64,000 nucleotides of DNA from Streptomyces sp. JH14 (GCF_029428675.1 NZ_JAJNEL010000001.1:5332001-5396000), one strand, 5' to 3'; shown: positions 1-9,320, numbered from the stretch's first letter. The notes: generated from the sequence alone by a model not told the origin. Made by a program: numbers and translations.

Positions 1-28
1 GCCGGCCGGTGACCCTCGCCCGCCTGCT

Positions 29-607
29 GTGCACGACCAGCAGACGGTCACCTCGATGCCCGCCGCGGCGGGCCCCACGCCCGGGTTCGGCAGCGCACCG
101 GGCACCGGAGAGGGCCAGGCCCCCGGGGACGTGCCCCCGCCGCCGATCGCCCCGAACGGCCCGGGCCAGGCAGGCCCGCCGCCGGCGGGGCAGTACGGTT
201 ACCCGGCCGCACCGTCGGCACCGTACGGCGGCTACCCGGGCTACCCCGGCTACGGCGGTCAGCCCGCATGGGGCGCAGCGCCCTCGAACGGCATGGGCAC
301 GGCGGCGATGGTGCTGGGGATCCTGGCCGTCTGCCTGTTCTGCGTGTACGGCATCCCCAGTCTCATCCTGGGCGCGCTCGCGCTGATCTTCGGCATCATC
401 GGCCGCAAGCGGGTCGGACGTGGCGAGGCGGACAACGCCGGCCAGGCGCTGTCCGGGGTCATCCTGGGGTCCATCGGCATAGCCATCGGTGTCCTCATCA
501 TCGGAGGACTCATCTGGCTGTTCGCCACGCACATGGACGAGTTCAATGACGACTCCTCCTACGACGACACCTACGGGACGTCCCTGGTCGTCGAGGACGC
601 GCGATGA
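29..607 (+). CDS. DUF4190 domain membrane protein
   Basis: Encodes a 192-residue small membrane protein. Residues 1-90 are a disordered proline/glycine/tyrosine-rich tail with repeats such as GGYPGYPGYGG. Two hydrophobic segments follow, at about 95-125 and 140-165, separated by a short basic loop (GRKRVGRGEADNAGQAL), and the protein ends in an acidic tail. This is the usual DUF4190 plan in actinomycetes; the biochemical role is unknown. The GTG start lies only 28 bases from the window edge and the frame is open upstream, so the true start could be outside the window; an ATG at 56 is an alternative. Real coding is supported by strong GC3 bias and the clean two-helix domain. Confidence 0.8.
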   Translation: MHDQQTVTSMPAAAGPTPGFGSAPGTGEGQAPGDVPPPPIAPNGPGQAGPPPAGQYGYPAAPSAPYGGYPGYPGYGGQPAWGAAPSNGMGTAAMVLGILAVCLFCVYGIPSLILGALALIFGIIGRKRVGRGEADNAGQALSGVILGSIGIAIGVLIIGGLIWLFATHMDEFNDDSSYDDTYGTSLVVEDAR

Positions 608-670
608 CATCCCTGGTCCCGGTCGCCGCCCGATAGCGGCCAGGACGTTCGCGGTCTGCGGGGCGGTGGG

Positions 671-1246
671 TCAGACCCCATCGCCCCGCAGGCCGTTTCC
701 TGTGGTGCGCAGCTCTTCGCGGGCCTCCATCAGCGCGAACCCCAGGAGGTTCAGCCCCCGCCAGCTCGCCGGGTCCTCCGCCCGCGGATCGTCCGCGGCC
801 AGCCCGATGCCCCAGATCCGGTCCACGGGGCTGGCCTCGACGAGCACCCGGTCCCCGGTGTTCACCAGGAACTCCCGCAGCCCGGCGTTCTGGCCGAATT
901 TGTGGATGTTGCCCGCCACCACCAGGGCGAACCGCTCCCGCTCCCACACCGCGCCGTCGAAGGCGCGGACCAGCCGGCCCTCCTTCTTCGCCGCCGCGGG
1001 GCTGCTCGCGGACACGGCGCGGCGCTCCGCCTCCTCGTCGCCGAAGAGCCGCGCCTTGCCGGCCATCATCCAGTGCTCGGCCGACGCGTAGGTCACGCCG
1101 TCGACGGCGAACGGCGACGGCCACCACTGGCTGAGACAGCTCGCGCCGATCCGCCCGTCCGGGAGCGGGCGATGTCCCCAGAACCGCAGGTACTTCACCC
1201 GCTCGCCGCGGCGGGTCCGCGCCACGAGATCGTTCATGTGTTCCAT
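671..1246 (-). CDS. NADAR family protein
   Basis: Belongs to the NADAR (YbiA-like) family of N-glycosidases. Characterised members act on ADP-ribose-linked or riboflavin-pathway intermediates, and some remove ADP-ribose from guanine in nucleic acids. Visible family signatures are the FWGH motif, the S-Q-W-W-P-S-PF stretch, the YASAEHWMMAGKA motif, GNIHKFGQN, and the C-terminal LVEASPVDRIWGIGL block containing the conserved D-x-x-W-G-I-G. The length from the chosen ATG (MEHMNDL...) is 191 residues, normal for the family. An in-frame ATG at 1264 is an alternative start; no strong ribosome site decides between them. The gene is transcribed away from the polyamine operon and shares its upstream region, which carries an inverted repeat. 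Its physiological substrate here is unknown. Confidence 0.85.
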   Translation of the reverse strand: MEHMNDLVARTRRGERVKYLRFWGHRPLPDGRIGASCLSQWWPSPFAVDGVTYASAEHWMMAGKARLFGDEEAERRAVSASSPAAAKKEGRLVRAFDGAVWERERFALVVAGNIHKFGQNAGLREFLVNTGDRVLVEASPVDRIWGIGLAADDPRAEDPASWRGLNLLGFALMEAREELRTTGNGLRGDGV

Positions 1247-1319
1247 GGCATGCGAGTGTGGCATCCGCCACTGACACTCCGTCCGGGGATTTCCGGGGCG
1301 ACGCGACACATGGTCGACA

Positions 1320-1355
1320 GATTCCGTTGCGTAACCAAAAGGCAACAACGGAATC
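1320..1355. promoter_or_regulatory. 10-bp inverted repeat, putative operator
   Basis: GATTCCGTTG at 1320-1329 is repeated inverted as CAACGGAATC at 1346-1355. A nested TTGC/GCAA pair lies in the spacer. It sits between the divergent NADAR gene and the aldehyde dehydrogenase/polyamine operon, about 100 bases before the latter's ATG. A weak promoter-like pair, TTGTTG then CAGGAT 17 bases on, follows at about 1359-1387. The regulator is unknown. Confidence 0.4.
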
Positions 1356-1452
1356 ACTTGTTGGGATGGCCCTCCTCTGTCAGGATCGGCACTCAATTCG
1401 TGCAGAAGCTACGCCGCTCCGGCTGACGGGGACAGCGGCGGAGGAGAGCGTC

Positions 1453-2967
1453 ATGGGCAACGGTTTCCAGGTGCAGGACCGCTTCGCGGACGGCGCCCAG
1501 TACATCGACGGAGAACTGCGGTCCGGCACATCGGGACGCAGTCACGCGGTCGTGAACCCGGCGACGGGCGAAACCGTCTACACGTACGAACTGGCGGGCG
1601 CCGCCGATGTCGACGCGGCCGTCGCCGCTGCCCGCGCGGCCTTCCCCGGCTGGTCGGGCGCCACGCCGGCAGAGCGGTCCGAGGCGATGCACCGCTTCGC
1701 CGCTGTCCTCGCCGAACAGGCCGACGACTTCGCGTACGCCGAGTCGCTCCAGTGCGGCAAGCCGGTCAAGCTCTCCACCGAGTTCGACGTGCCGGGCACC
1801 GTCGACAACACCTCCTTCTTCGCGGGCGCCGCCCGCCACCTGGAGGGCAGGTCCGCCGGTGAGTACGACGGCGACCACACCTCGTACGTACGCCGCGAGG
1901 CGATCGGCGTCGTCGGCTCCATCGCCCCCTGGAACTACCCGCTCCAGATGGCCGCCTGGAAGATCCTCCCGGCGATCGCGGCAGGCAACACGATCGTGCT
2001 GAAGCCCGCCGAGGTCACCCCGCTGACCTCGCTGATGTTCGCGCAGGCCGCCACCGCGGCCGGCATCCCGGACGGCGTGATCAACATCGTCACCGGCGCG
2101 GGCAAGGACGCCGGCGAGCACCTCGTCGGCCACCCGGACGTCGTGATGACCTCCTTCACCGGCTCCACCGCCGTCGGCAAGCGGGTCGCCGAGATCGCCA
2201 CCGCCACCGTCAAGCGGCTCCACCTCGAACTCGGCGGCAAGGCCCCCTTCCTGGTCTTCGACGACGCCGACCTCGAAGCCGCCGTCAACGGCGCGGTCGC
2301 CGGAGCGCTCATCAACACCGGTCAGGACTGCACCGCCGCCACCCGCGCCTACGTCCAGCGCCCGCTCCATGACGCCTTCGTCCGCGGTGTCGCCGAGCTG
2401 ATGGAGACCGTCCGGCTCGGCGACCCCTTCGACCCGTCGACCGACCTCGGCCCGCTGATCAGCCACGCCCAGCGGGACAGGGTCGCCGGATTCGTCGAGC
2501 GCGCCCGTGCGTACGCCACGGTCGTCACCGGCGGCGAAGCCCCCGGCGGCGACCTCGCGGACGGCGCCTACTACCGCCCGACGCTGATCGCGGGCGCCGC
2601 CCAGGACAGCGAGATCGTCCAGTCGGAGATCTTCGGCCCGGTCCTGGTGGTGCTGCCCTTCGACACCGACGACGAGGGCATCGCGCTCGCCAACGACACC
2701 CCGTACGGACTCGCGGCCTCCGCCTGGACCCGCGACCTCTACCGCGCCGGACGCGTCACCCGTGAGATCAAGGCGGGCTGTGTCTGGGTCAACGACCACA
2801 TTCCGATCATCAGCGAGATGCCGCACGGCGGGTACAAGGCCAGCGGCTTCGGCAAGGACATGTCGGCGTACTCCTTCGAGGAGTACACACAGGTCAAGCA
2901 TGTGATGTACGACAACACCGCGGTAGCCCGCAAGGACTGGCACCGCACGATCTTCGGGGACCGATAG
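1453..2967 (+). CDS. gamma-aminobutyraldehyde dehydrogenase
   Basis: NAD(P)-dependent aldehyde dehydrogenase of 504 residues, most like the gamma-aminobutyraldehyde (PuuC/PatD-type) branch, converting 4-aminobutyraldehyde or its glutamylated form to the acid. Family marks are the APWNYPLQMAAWK cofactor-binding motif, FTGSTAVGK, the LELGGKAP general-base glutamate, and the NTGQDCTAATR motif with the catalytic cysteine. The ATG at 1453 is chosen because it follows GGAGGAGAG and gives the family's usual length; the frame is open further upstream. It is the first gene of an apparent operon with a polyamine ABC transporter (42-base gap to the binding protein) and an FAD amine oxidase, which supports a role in putrescine/polyamine catabolism. 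Substrate specificity is inferred from context. Confidence 0.88.
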   Translation: MGNGFQVQDRFADGAQYIDGELRSGTSGRSHAVVNPATGETVYTYELAGAADVDAAVAAARAAFPGWSGATPAERSEAMHRFAAVLAEQADDFAYAESLQCGKPVKLSTEFDVPGTVDNTSFFAGAARHLEGRSAGEYDGDHTSYVRREAIGVVGSIAPWNYPLQMAAWKILPAIAAGNTIVLKPAEVTPLTSLMFAQAATAAGIPDGVINIVTGAGKDAGEHLVGHPDVVMTSFTGSTAVGKRVAEIATATVKRLHLELGGKAPFLVFDDADLEAAVNGAVAGALINTGQDCTAATRAYVQRPLHDAFVRGVAELMETVRLGDPFDPSTDLGPLISHAQRDRVAGFVERARAYATVVTGGEAPGGDLADGAYYRPTLIAGAAQDSEIVQSEIFGPVLVVLPFDTDDEGIALANDTPYGLAASAWTRDLYRAGRVTREIKAGCVWVNDHIPIISEMPHGGYKASGFGKDMSAYSFEEYTQVKHVMYDNTAVARKDWHRTIFGDR

Positions 2968-3009
2968 CCCGGCCGATCACGGCCCCACCCACCCGAAAGG
3001 GCAACGCGC

Positions 3010-4260
3010 ATGGAGCAGTACGAGCCCGAGCACCTCTCCGCGGCCCAACTGGCCGCGATGCGGCGCAGTCTGACCAGCGGCAGGGGCGCCCTCACCCGGC
3101 GTTCACTCATCCGCGCCTCCGGCATGGGCGCGCTCGCCCTCGGCGGACTGGGGACGCTGAGTGCCTGCGGCATCCCGCCGGCCAAGCGGGAAGGGGACGC
3201 CGCGGCGGCCTCCGACGACCACTCGGCCAAGGAGAAGCAGATCAACTTCTCCAACTGGACCGAATACATGGACGTGAGCGAGGACGAGAAGCACCGGCCC
3301 ACCCTGGAGGCGTTCACCCAACGCACCGGGATCAAGATCAAGTACACCGAGGACATCAACGACAACGTCGAATTCTTCGGCAAGATAAAGCCGCAGCTCG
3401 CCGCGGGTCAGGACACCGGCCGGGACCTCGTCATCGTCACCGACTGGCTGGCCGCGCGCATCATCCGGCTCGGCTGGGCGCAGAAGCTCGACCCGACGAA
3501 CCTGCCGCACGCCTTCGCCAACCTCTCGGCCCAGTTCCGCACCCCCGACTGGGACCCGGGCCGCGCCCACTCGTACCCCTGGACGGGCATTCCGACCGTC
3601 ATCGCCTACAACTCCAAGGCGACCGGCGGGCGCAAGGTCGACTCCATCACACAGCTGCTCGACGACCCCTCCCTCAAGGGCAGGGTCGGGTTCCTCTCCG
3701 AGATGCGCGACTCCGTCGGCATGACCCTGCTCGACATGGGCAAGGACCCCGGCTCGTTCACGGACGCGGACTTCGACGCCGCGATCGGCCGGATCCAGAA
3801 GGGCGTCGACAAGAAGCAGATCCGCCGCTTCACCGGCAACGACTACACCGCGGACCTCGACAAGGGCGACCTCGCCGCCTGCATCGCATGGGCCGGCGAC
3901 ATCATCCAGCTGCAGTCGGGTAACCCGGACATCAAGTTCGCGATCCCGGCCGCCGGATACATCACGTCCAGCGACAACATGCTGGTCCCCGCCCACGCCC
4001 GGCACAAGACCAACGCCGAGAAGCTCATCGACTACTACTACGAGCCGCCGGTCGCCGCCCAGCTTGCCGCGTACATCAACTATGTCTGCCCGGTCGACGG
4101 TGTCCGCGACGAACTCGCCAGGATCGACAAGGCGATGGCCTCCAACACACTGATCCTCCCGGACAAGGAGATGGCGTCCCGATCGCACGCCTTCCGCTCG
4201 CTGAGCGCCAAGGAAGAGACGGCGTACGAGGAGAAGTTCGCCAAGCTCATCGGCGCCTGA
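3010..4260 (+). CDS. polyamine ABC transporter binding lipoprotein (PotD-like)
   Basis: Extracytoplasmic spermidine/putrescine-type substrate-binding protein, 416 residues. The N-terminus carries a twin-arginine motif (RRSLIRASG, residues about 30-38), a hydrophobic stretch, and a lipobox with the acylated cysteine at about residue 53 (LSAC). It is therefore predicted to be Tat-exported and lipid-anchored. The mature part begins INFSNWTEYMD, typical of PotD/PotF proteins, and contains further family blocks such as TDWLAARIIRLGWAQKLD and YPWTGIPTVIAYN. AAAGG-type ribosome site (GAAAGGGCAACGCGC) precedes the ATG. The permease and ATPase genes follow directly. Which polyamine is bound cannot be read from sequence. 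Confidence 0.92.
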   Translation: MEQYEPEHLSAAQLAAMRRSLTSGRGALTRRSLIRASGMGALALGGLGTLSACGIPPAKREGDAAAASDDHSAKEKQINFSNWTEYMDVSEDEKHRPTLEAFTQRTGIKIKYTEDINDNVEFFGKIKPQLAAGQDTGRDLVIVTDWLAARIIRLGWAQKLDPTNLPHAFANLSAQFRTPDWDPGRAHSYPWTGIPTVIAYNSKATGGRKVDSITQLLDDPSLKGRVGFLSEMRDSVGMTLLDMGKDPGSFTDADFDAAIGRIQKGVDKKQIRRFTGNDYTADLDKGDLAACIAWAGDIIQLQSGNPDIKFAIPAAGYITSSDNMLVPAHARHKTNAEKLIDYYYEPPVAAQLAAYINYVCPVDGVRDELARIDKAMASNTLILPDKEMASRSHAFRSLSAKEETAYEEKFAKLIGA

Positions 4261-4315
4261 CCGCCGTGCCTTTCCCCCGCCCGATCTTCCCCTGACACCA
4301 CTGGGACTGCGACCC

Positions 4316-5467
4316 ATGACACAGCAGCAGACAGAAGGCGGCGACGTCCGCCTCGCCGGGATCAGCAAGACGTACGGTTCCTTCGCCGCCGTTCAGCCGC
4401 TCGACCTGACCGTCCCCCAGGGCTCCTTCTTCGCCCTGCTCGGAGCGTCCGGCTGCGGCAAGACGACCACCCTGCGGATGATCGCGGGGCTGGAGGAGGC
4501 CACCACCGGCACCGTCTCGCTCGGCGGCCGGGACATCACCGGCCTGCCCCCGTACAAGCGGCCCGTCAACACCGTCTTCCAGAGTTACGCGCTCTTCCCG
4601 CACCTCGACATCACCGAGAACGTCGCCTTCGGTCTGCGCCGGCGTGGCATCAAGTCGGTGAAGAAACAAGTCGACGACATGCTGGAGCTCGTCCAGCTCG
4701 GCGACTTCGCCAAGCGCAAGCCGCATCAGCTCTCCGGCGGCCAGCAGCAGCGCGTCGCCGTCGCCCGCGCGCTGATCAACCACCCCCAGGTGCTCCTGCT
4801 CGACGAGCCGCTCGGCGCCCTCGACCTCAAGCTGCGCCGGCAGATGCAGCTGGAGCTCAAGCGCATCCAGACCGAGGTCGGCATCACGTTCATCCATGTC
4901 ACCCACGACCAGGAGGAGGCCATGACCATGGCCGACACCGTCGCGGTGATGAACGCGGGCCGTGTCGAGCAGCTCGGCGCCCCCGCCGATCTGTACGAGA
5001 ACCCGAAGACCACCTTCGTCGCCAACTTCCTCGGCACCTCCAACCTCATCGAGGGCGAGATCACCGAGTCGGGCGCGGACGTCCTGGTGGCCGCGGGCGG
5101 CAGCACGCTGCGGCTGCCCGCCGCCCGGTGTTCGGCCCCCGCCGCCCGTGGCGGCAAGCTGCTGGTCGGCGTCCGCCCGGAGAAGATATCCCTCGCGACT
5201 GTCGACGAGGCGGACGCCATAGCCGCCGGACGCAACCGGGTGACCGGCCGGATCGTCGACTCCAGCTTCATCGGCGTCTCGACGCAGTACGTGGTGGAGA
5301 GCCCGGCCGGCAAGGCACTCCAGGTGTACGAGCAGAACGTCGGGCACCGCGCGGGACTCACCCGCGGCACCGAGGTCGTTCTGCACTGGAACCCGGAGCA
5401 CACCTTCGGCCTCGACGCGGCCCAGGACATCGACGCCGGTGTCGAGACGGTGGAGGACGCGACGTGA
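4316..5467 (+). CDS. potA: polyamine ABC transporter ATPase (PotA-like)
   Basis: ATP-binding subunit of the polyamine importer, 383 residues. Walker A GASGCGKTT lies at about 43-51, the Q-loop near FQSYALFPHLD, the ABC signature LSGGQQQRVAVARAL near 138, Walker B LLLDEPLGALDLK near 160, and the switch histidine in THDQEEA. The C-terminal ~130 residues form the TOBE domain expected for MalK/PotA importers. The 55-base gap from the binding-protein gene and GTGA overlap with the next gene point to one transcript. The potA symbol reflects family and operon context, not a demonstrated substrate. Confidence 0.92.
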   Translation: MTQQQTEGGDVRLAGISKTYGSFAAVQPLDLTVPQGSFFALLGASGCGKTTTLRMIAGLEEATTGTVSLGGRDITGLPPYKRPVNTVFQSYALFPHLDITENVAFGLRRRGIKSVKKQVDDMLELVQLGDFAKRKPHQLSGGQQQRVAVARALINHPQVLLLDEPLGALDLKLRRQMQLELKRIQTEVGITFIHVTHDQEEAMTMADTVAVMNAGRVEQLGAPADLYENPKTTFVANFLGTSNLIEGEITESGADVLVAAGGSTLRLPAARCSAPAARGGKLLVGVRPEKISLATVDEADAIAAGRNRVTGRIVDSSFIGVSTQYVVESPAGKALQVYEQNVGHRAGLTRGTEVVLHWNPEHTFGLDAAQDIDAGVETVEDAT

Positions 5468-6396
5468 CCGTCACCGAAGCGCCGCCCGCGCCGCCCAGGG
5501 ACCCCGCCGAACTCCCCGTGCGCAAGGCCTCCACCCGCAAACGGCTCGTCCCGTACTGGCTGCTGCTCCCCGGCATCCTCTGGCTGGTCGTCTTCTTCGC
5601 GCTGCCGATGGTCTACCAGGCCTCGACCTCCGTGCAGACCGGATCCCTGGAGAAGGGGTTCGAGGTCACCTGGCACTTCCAGACGTACTGGGACGCGCTG
5701 TCCGAGTACTACCCGCAGTTCATCCGGTCCCTGCTGTACGCGGGCACCGCGACGATCCTGTGTCTGCTGCTCGGCTACCCGCTGGCGTATTTCATCGCGT
5801 TCAAGGCGGGCCGCTGGCGCAACGTGGTGCTGGTGCTGGTCATCGCGCCGTTCTTCACCAGCTTCCTGATCCGTACGCTCGCCTGGAAGACGATCCTCGC
5901 GGACGGCGGCGCGGTCGTCGACGTACTGAACACCCTGCACGTCCTGGACGTCACCAGCTGGCTCGGCTGGACCGAGAACAACCGGGTGCTGGCCACACCG
6001 ATGGCGGTGGTCTGCGGTCTGACGTACAACTTCCTGCCGTTCATGATCCTGCCGCTCTACACCTCGCTGGAGCGGATCGACGGCAGGCTGCACGAGGCGG
6101 CGGGCGATCTGTACGCCACCCCCGCCACCACCTTCCGCAAGGTGACGTTCCCGCTCTCCATGCCGGGCGTCGTCTCCGGGACACTGCTGACCTTCATCCC
6201 GGCCAGCGGTGACTACGTCAACGCGGAACTGCTGGGCTCCACCGACACCAAGATGGTCGGCAGCGTCATCCAGACCCAGTTCCTGCGCGTCCTCGACTAC
6301 CCGATGGCGGCCGCGCTCTCCTTCATCCTCATGGCGGTCGTCCTGCTGATGGTGACCGTCTACATCCGCCGCTCCGGGACGGAGGACCTGGTCTGA
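5464..6396 (+). CDS. potB: polyamine ABC transporter permease (PotB-like)
   Basis: Inner-membrane permease, 310 residues, with six predicted transmembrane segments starting with YWLLLPGILWLVVFFALPMV. The cytoplasmic EAA coupling loop is visible as EAAGDLYATPATTFRKVTFP. The GTG start at 5464 overlaps the TGA of the ATPase gene by four bases (GTGA), consistent with translational coupling, so this start is preferred to the longer open frame upstream. The last base of its TGA is the first of the next gene's ATG. Confidence 0.9.
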   Translation: MTVTEAPPAPPRDPAELPVRKASTRKRLVPYWLLLPGILWLVVFFALPMVYQASTSVQTGSLEKGFEVTWHFQTYWDALSEYYPQFIRSLLYAGTATILCLLLGYPLAYFIAFKAGRWRNVVLVLVIAPFFTSFLIRTLAWKTILADGGAVVDVLNTLHVLDVTSWLGWTENNRVLATPMAVVCGLTYNFLPFMILPLYTSLERIDGRLHEAAGDLYATPATTFRKVTFPLSMPGVVSGTLLTFIPASGDYVNAELLGSTDTKMVGSVIQTQFLRVLDYPMAAALSFILMAVVLLMVTVYIRRSGTEDLV

Positions 6397-7199
6397 TGCC
6401 CGTACTGCGCTGGCTCCGCCGCCATCTGATCGTCATCGCGGGTCTGCTGACCCTCGCGTACATGATCCTTCCGAACATCGTCGTGATGGTGTTCTCCTTC
6501 AACAAGCCGAACGGGCGCTTCAACTACGCCTGGCAGCGCTTCTCCGTGGACGCCTGGACGGACCCGTGCGGTGTCGCCGACATGTGCGGCTCGCTCTCGC
6601 TCTCCCTCCAGATCGCCGCCTGGGCGACGATCGGTGCGACCGCGCTCGGCACGATGATCGCCTTCGCACTCGTCCGCTACCGCTTCCGGGCGCGCGGCGC
6701 GATCAACTCGCTGATCTTCCTGCCGATGGCGATGCCCGAGGTCGTCATGGCCGCCTCGCTGCTCACGCTCTTCCTCAACATGGGCGCGCAACTGGGCTTC
6801 TGGACGATCCTCATCGCCCACATCATGTTCTGCCTGAGCTTCGTCGTGACGGCCGTCAAGGCGCGCGTGATGTCGATGGACCCGCGGCTGGAGGAGGCGG
6901 CCCGCGATCTGTACGCGGGACCCGTGCAGACCTTCCTCCGGGTGACCCTGCCGATCGCCGCCCCCGGAATCGCCGCGGGAGCGCTGCTCGCCTTCGCGCT
7001 CTCCTTCGACGATTTCATCATCACCAATTTCAACGCGGGCTCGACCGTGACCTTCCCCATGTTCGTCTGGGGTTCGGCGCAGCGAGGCACACCCGTGCAG
7101 ATCAACGTCATCGGCACCGCGATGTTCGTCATCGCCGTACTGGTGGTCGTCGCCGGCCAGCTGCTCACGAACCGGCGAAAAAACAGCGCACGAGCCTGA
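6396..7199 (+). CDS. potC: polyamine ABC transporter permease (PotC-like)
   Basis: Second permease subunit, 267 residues, predicted to pair with the PotB-like subunit. It has five to six hydrophobic segments and the EAA loop EEAARDLYAGPVQTFLRVTLP, followed by the PotC-typical FALSFDDFIITNF segment. The start shares one base with the preceding stop (TGATG). The gene ends 23 bases before the ATG of an FAD oxidase, and the short gap carries that gene's AAGGAG site, so uptake and oxidation appear co-transcribed. Confidence 0.9.
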   Translation: MPVLRWLRRHLIVIAGLLTLAYMILPNIVVMVFSFNKPNGRFNYAWQRFSVDAWTDPCGVADMCGSLSLSLQIAAWATIGATALGTMIAFALVRYRFRARGAINSLIFLPMAMPEVVMAASLLTLFLNMGAQLGFWTILIAHIMFCLSFVVTAVKARVMSMDPRLEEAARDLYAGPVQTFLRVTLPIAAPGIAAGALLAFALSFDDFIITNFNAGSTVTFPMFVWGSAQRGTPVQINVIGTAMFVIAVLVVVAGQLLTNRRKNSARA

Positions 7200-7222
7200 G
7201 AGTCCTGAAGGAGTTGGAAACC

Positions 7223-8638
7223 ATGGCCCCAGCTGCCATGCGTACTGCTGCACAATCACTCTCCGAAGCACGACCGGTCCCGTTCTGGCTGGACGACCCC
7301 GGCAGGCCCGACGCGCTTCCCGCGCTCACCGGCGACGAGCACTGCGATCTGCTCGTCGTCGGCGGCGGATACAGCGGACTGTGGACCGCGCTGATCGCCA
7401 AGGAACGCGATCCGGAACGGGACGTCGTCCTCATCGAGGGGCACGAGGTGGGCTGGGCCGCCTCGGGCCGCAACGGCGGATTCTGCGCCGCCTCCCTCAC
7501 CCATGGCCTCCCCAACGGCCTGGAGCGCTGGCCGGACGAGATCGCGAAGCTGGAGGAGCTGGGCGAACGGAACCTCGACGCCATCGAGGAGGCCGTCGCC
7601 CGCTACTCCATCGACTGCGCATTCGAGCGCACCGGCGAAATCGATGTCGCCACCGAACCGCATCAGCTGGAAGAGCTGCGGGAACGGCACCGGGAAGCCG
7701 AGAGACTCGGTTTCACCGGAGTGGAATTCCTCGACCGGGACGCACTGCGCGCGGAAGTCGACTCACCGACCTTCCTCGGCGGACTCTGGGACCGGCGCGG
7801 AGTCGCCATGGTGCACCCGGCCAAGCTGGCCTGGGGCCTCAAGCAGGCCTGCCTCGGTCTGGGGGTGCGGGTGTACGAGCACACCCGTGGCCTCGAACTG
7901 GCCAGGACCGCCACCGGGATGGTGGTCCGCACGCCGTACGGCAGGGTCCTCGCCCGCCGGGTCGCACTCGGCACGAACATCTTCCCGTCGCTGGTCAGGC
8001 GAGTGCGCCCGTACACCGTCCCGGTCTACGACTACGCGCTGATGACCGAGCCGCTCACCGCCGGCCAGCTCGCCTCCATCGGCTGGAAGAACCGCCAGGG
8101 CCTGGGCGACAGCGCCAACCAGTTCCACTACTTCCGGCTGTCCGAGGACAACCGGATCCTGTGGGGCGGCTACGACGCGATCTATCCGTACGGCGGCCGG
8201 CTGAACGCCGATCTCGACCAGCGGCCGGAGACGTTCCTCAAGCTCGCAGGCCAGTTCTTCGACTGCTTTCCGCAACTGGCGGGGGTGCGCTTCAGCCACG
8301 CCTGGGGCGGCGCGATCGACACCTGCTCCCGCTTCTCCGCCTTCTTCGGTACGGCCCACCGGGGACGGGTCGCCTACGCCGCCGGTTTCACGGGTCTCGG
8401 CGTCGGAGCCACCCGGTTCGGCGCCGATGTGATGCTCGATCTGCTCACCGGTGAACGGACCGAGCGGACCGCTCTGGAAATGGTGCGTACCAAGCCGATG
8501 CCGTTCCCGCCGGAACCGTTCGCCTGGGCCGGGGTCGAGATCACGAAGAGGTCCCTGGCCCGGGCGGACAGCCATGGCGGGCACCGCAATCTGTGGCTGC
8601 GGACGATGGACCGGCTGGGGCTCGGCTTCGACAGCTGA
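7223..8638 (+). CDS. FAD-dependent amine oxidase (DadA/PuuB-like)
   Basis: 471-residue FAD-dependent oxidoreductase of the D-amino-acid oxidase fold, closest in organisation to gamma-glutamylputrescine oxidase-type enzymes. The dinucleotide motif VVGGGYSG lies at about 45-52 and is followed by ASGRNGGFC, the classic DAO-family flavin contact. The C-terminal GFTGLGVGATRFGADVMLDLL closes the FAD domain. AAGGAG lies 12 bases before the ATG at 7223. As the last gene of the polyamine operon it likely oxidises an imported or glutamylated polyamine to the aldehyde handled by the first gene product. The exact amine substrate is inferred from neighbours only. Confidence 0.85.
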   Translation: MAPAAMRTAAQSLSEARPVPFWLDDPGRPDALPALTGDEHCDLLVVGGGYSGLWTALIAKERDPERDVVLIEGHEVGWAASGRNGGFCAASLTHGLPNGLERWPDEIAKLEELGERNLDAIEEAVARYSIDCAFERTGEIDVATEPHQLEELRERHREAERLGFTGVEFLDRDALRAEVDSPTFLGGLWDRRGVAMVHPAKLAWGLKQACLGLGVRVYEHTRGLELARTATGMVVRTPYGRVLARRVALGTNIFPSLVRRVRPYTVPVYDYALMTEPLTAGQLASIGWKNRQGLGDSANQFHYFRLSEDNRILWGGYDAIYPYGGRLNADLDQRPETFLKLAGQFFDCFPQLAGVRFSHAWGGAIDTCSRFSAFFGTAHRGRVAYAAGFTGLGVGATRFGADVMLDLLTGERTERTALEMVRTKPMPFPPEPFAWAGVEITKRSLARADSHGGHRNLWLRTMDRLGLGFDS

Positions 8639-8779
8639 TCCCGGTCCGGACACGGCACCGATCGCGATGTGACCCGTATCACTTTTTATTGATGGCCCCG
8701 ACTCGCGTAATGGTCCGGGCCGGACCCTCTCTCGCCGTGTGGACGCGCTGTCGGCGCACACGGAAGAGGGAGGCCGCTC

Positions 8780-9274
8780 ATGGTGGGCACGGGGGTACGC
8801 GCAGCAGTCGAGTGGCTCGCGTCGGTGGCACCGGATCCGGCTGCCTGCCGGTGGGAATGGGAGCGCAATCCCCAGGGGGTTGCGCTCCTTCCCGCAGGCA
8901 GGCGCTGGGACGTACTGATTCTTCCGGGGGAGCTCGGCTATCCGACGCTCGATGTGCTCACCCGTCTCATCGACCGGCCCGGGCCGGTTCTTTCCGACTT
9001 CGGCGAGGCACGCATGGGCTTCTTCGTGCAGCCGGGTACCGCAGCCCGCTGGATCGGAACGGGGGTACGGGGGGTGGGGCTCGGGACCTGGATCGTCGTG
9101 CCGTACCCGGGGCGGGCCGCCGGCGGGGTGCGCTGGCTGATCCCGCCCGACGGCTCGGGAACGCTCACCGACGCGGCGCTGCTGGAACTGGCGATGCACG
9201 AGGCCGCGGCGGCAGCGGTCCGGCGGGGCCGGGGTGGCGACAGGGGCCGGGGCGGGGGCGGCACAGAGGCCTGA
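8780..9274 (+). CDS. hypothetical protein, possible prim-pol-like domain remnant
   Basis: 164-residue soluble protein preceded by GGGAGG, so the ATG is well supported. It reads LLPAGRRWDVLILPGELG, then GPVLSDFGEARMGFFVQPGT, then WLIPPDGSGTLTDAALL. I recognise this pattern loosely from actinobacterial proteins annotated as truncated bifunctional DNA primase/polymerase N-terminal domains, but no catalytic acidic residues can be assigned with confidence. The tail (RRGRGGDRGRGGGG) is low-complexity. It stands alone between the amine oxidase and the chitinase. Function unknown. Confidence 0.65.
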   Translation: MVGTGVRAAVEWLASVAPDPAACRWEWERNPQGVALLPAGRRWDVLILPGELGYPTLDVLTRLIDRPGPVLSDFGEARMGFFVQPGTAARWIGTGVRGVGLGTWIVVPYPGRAAGGVRWLIPPDGSGTLTDAALLELAMHEAAAAAVRRGRGGDRGRGGGGTEA

Positions 9275-9320
9275 GAGCGGGCCGGGGGTGCGAGGGGGGA
9301 GTGCGGTGCTGTCAGAGGTC

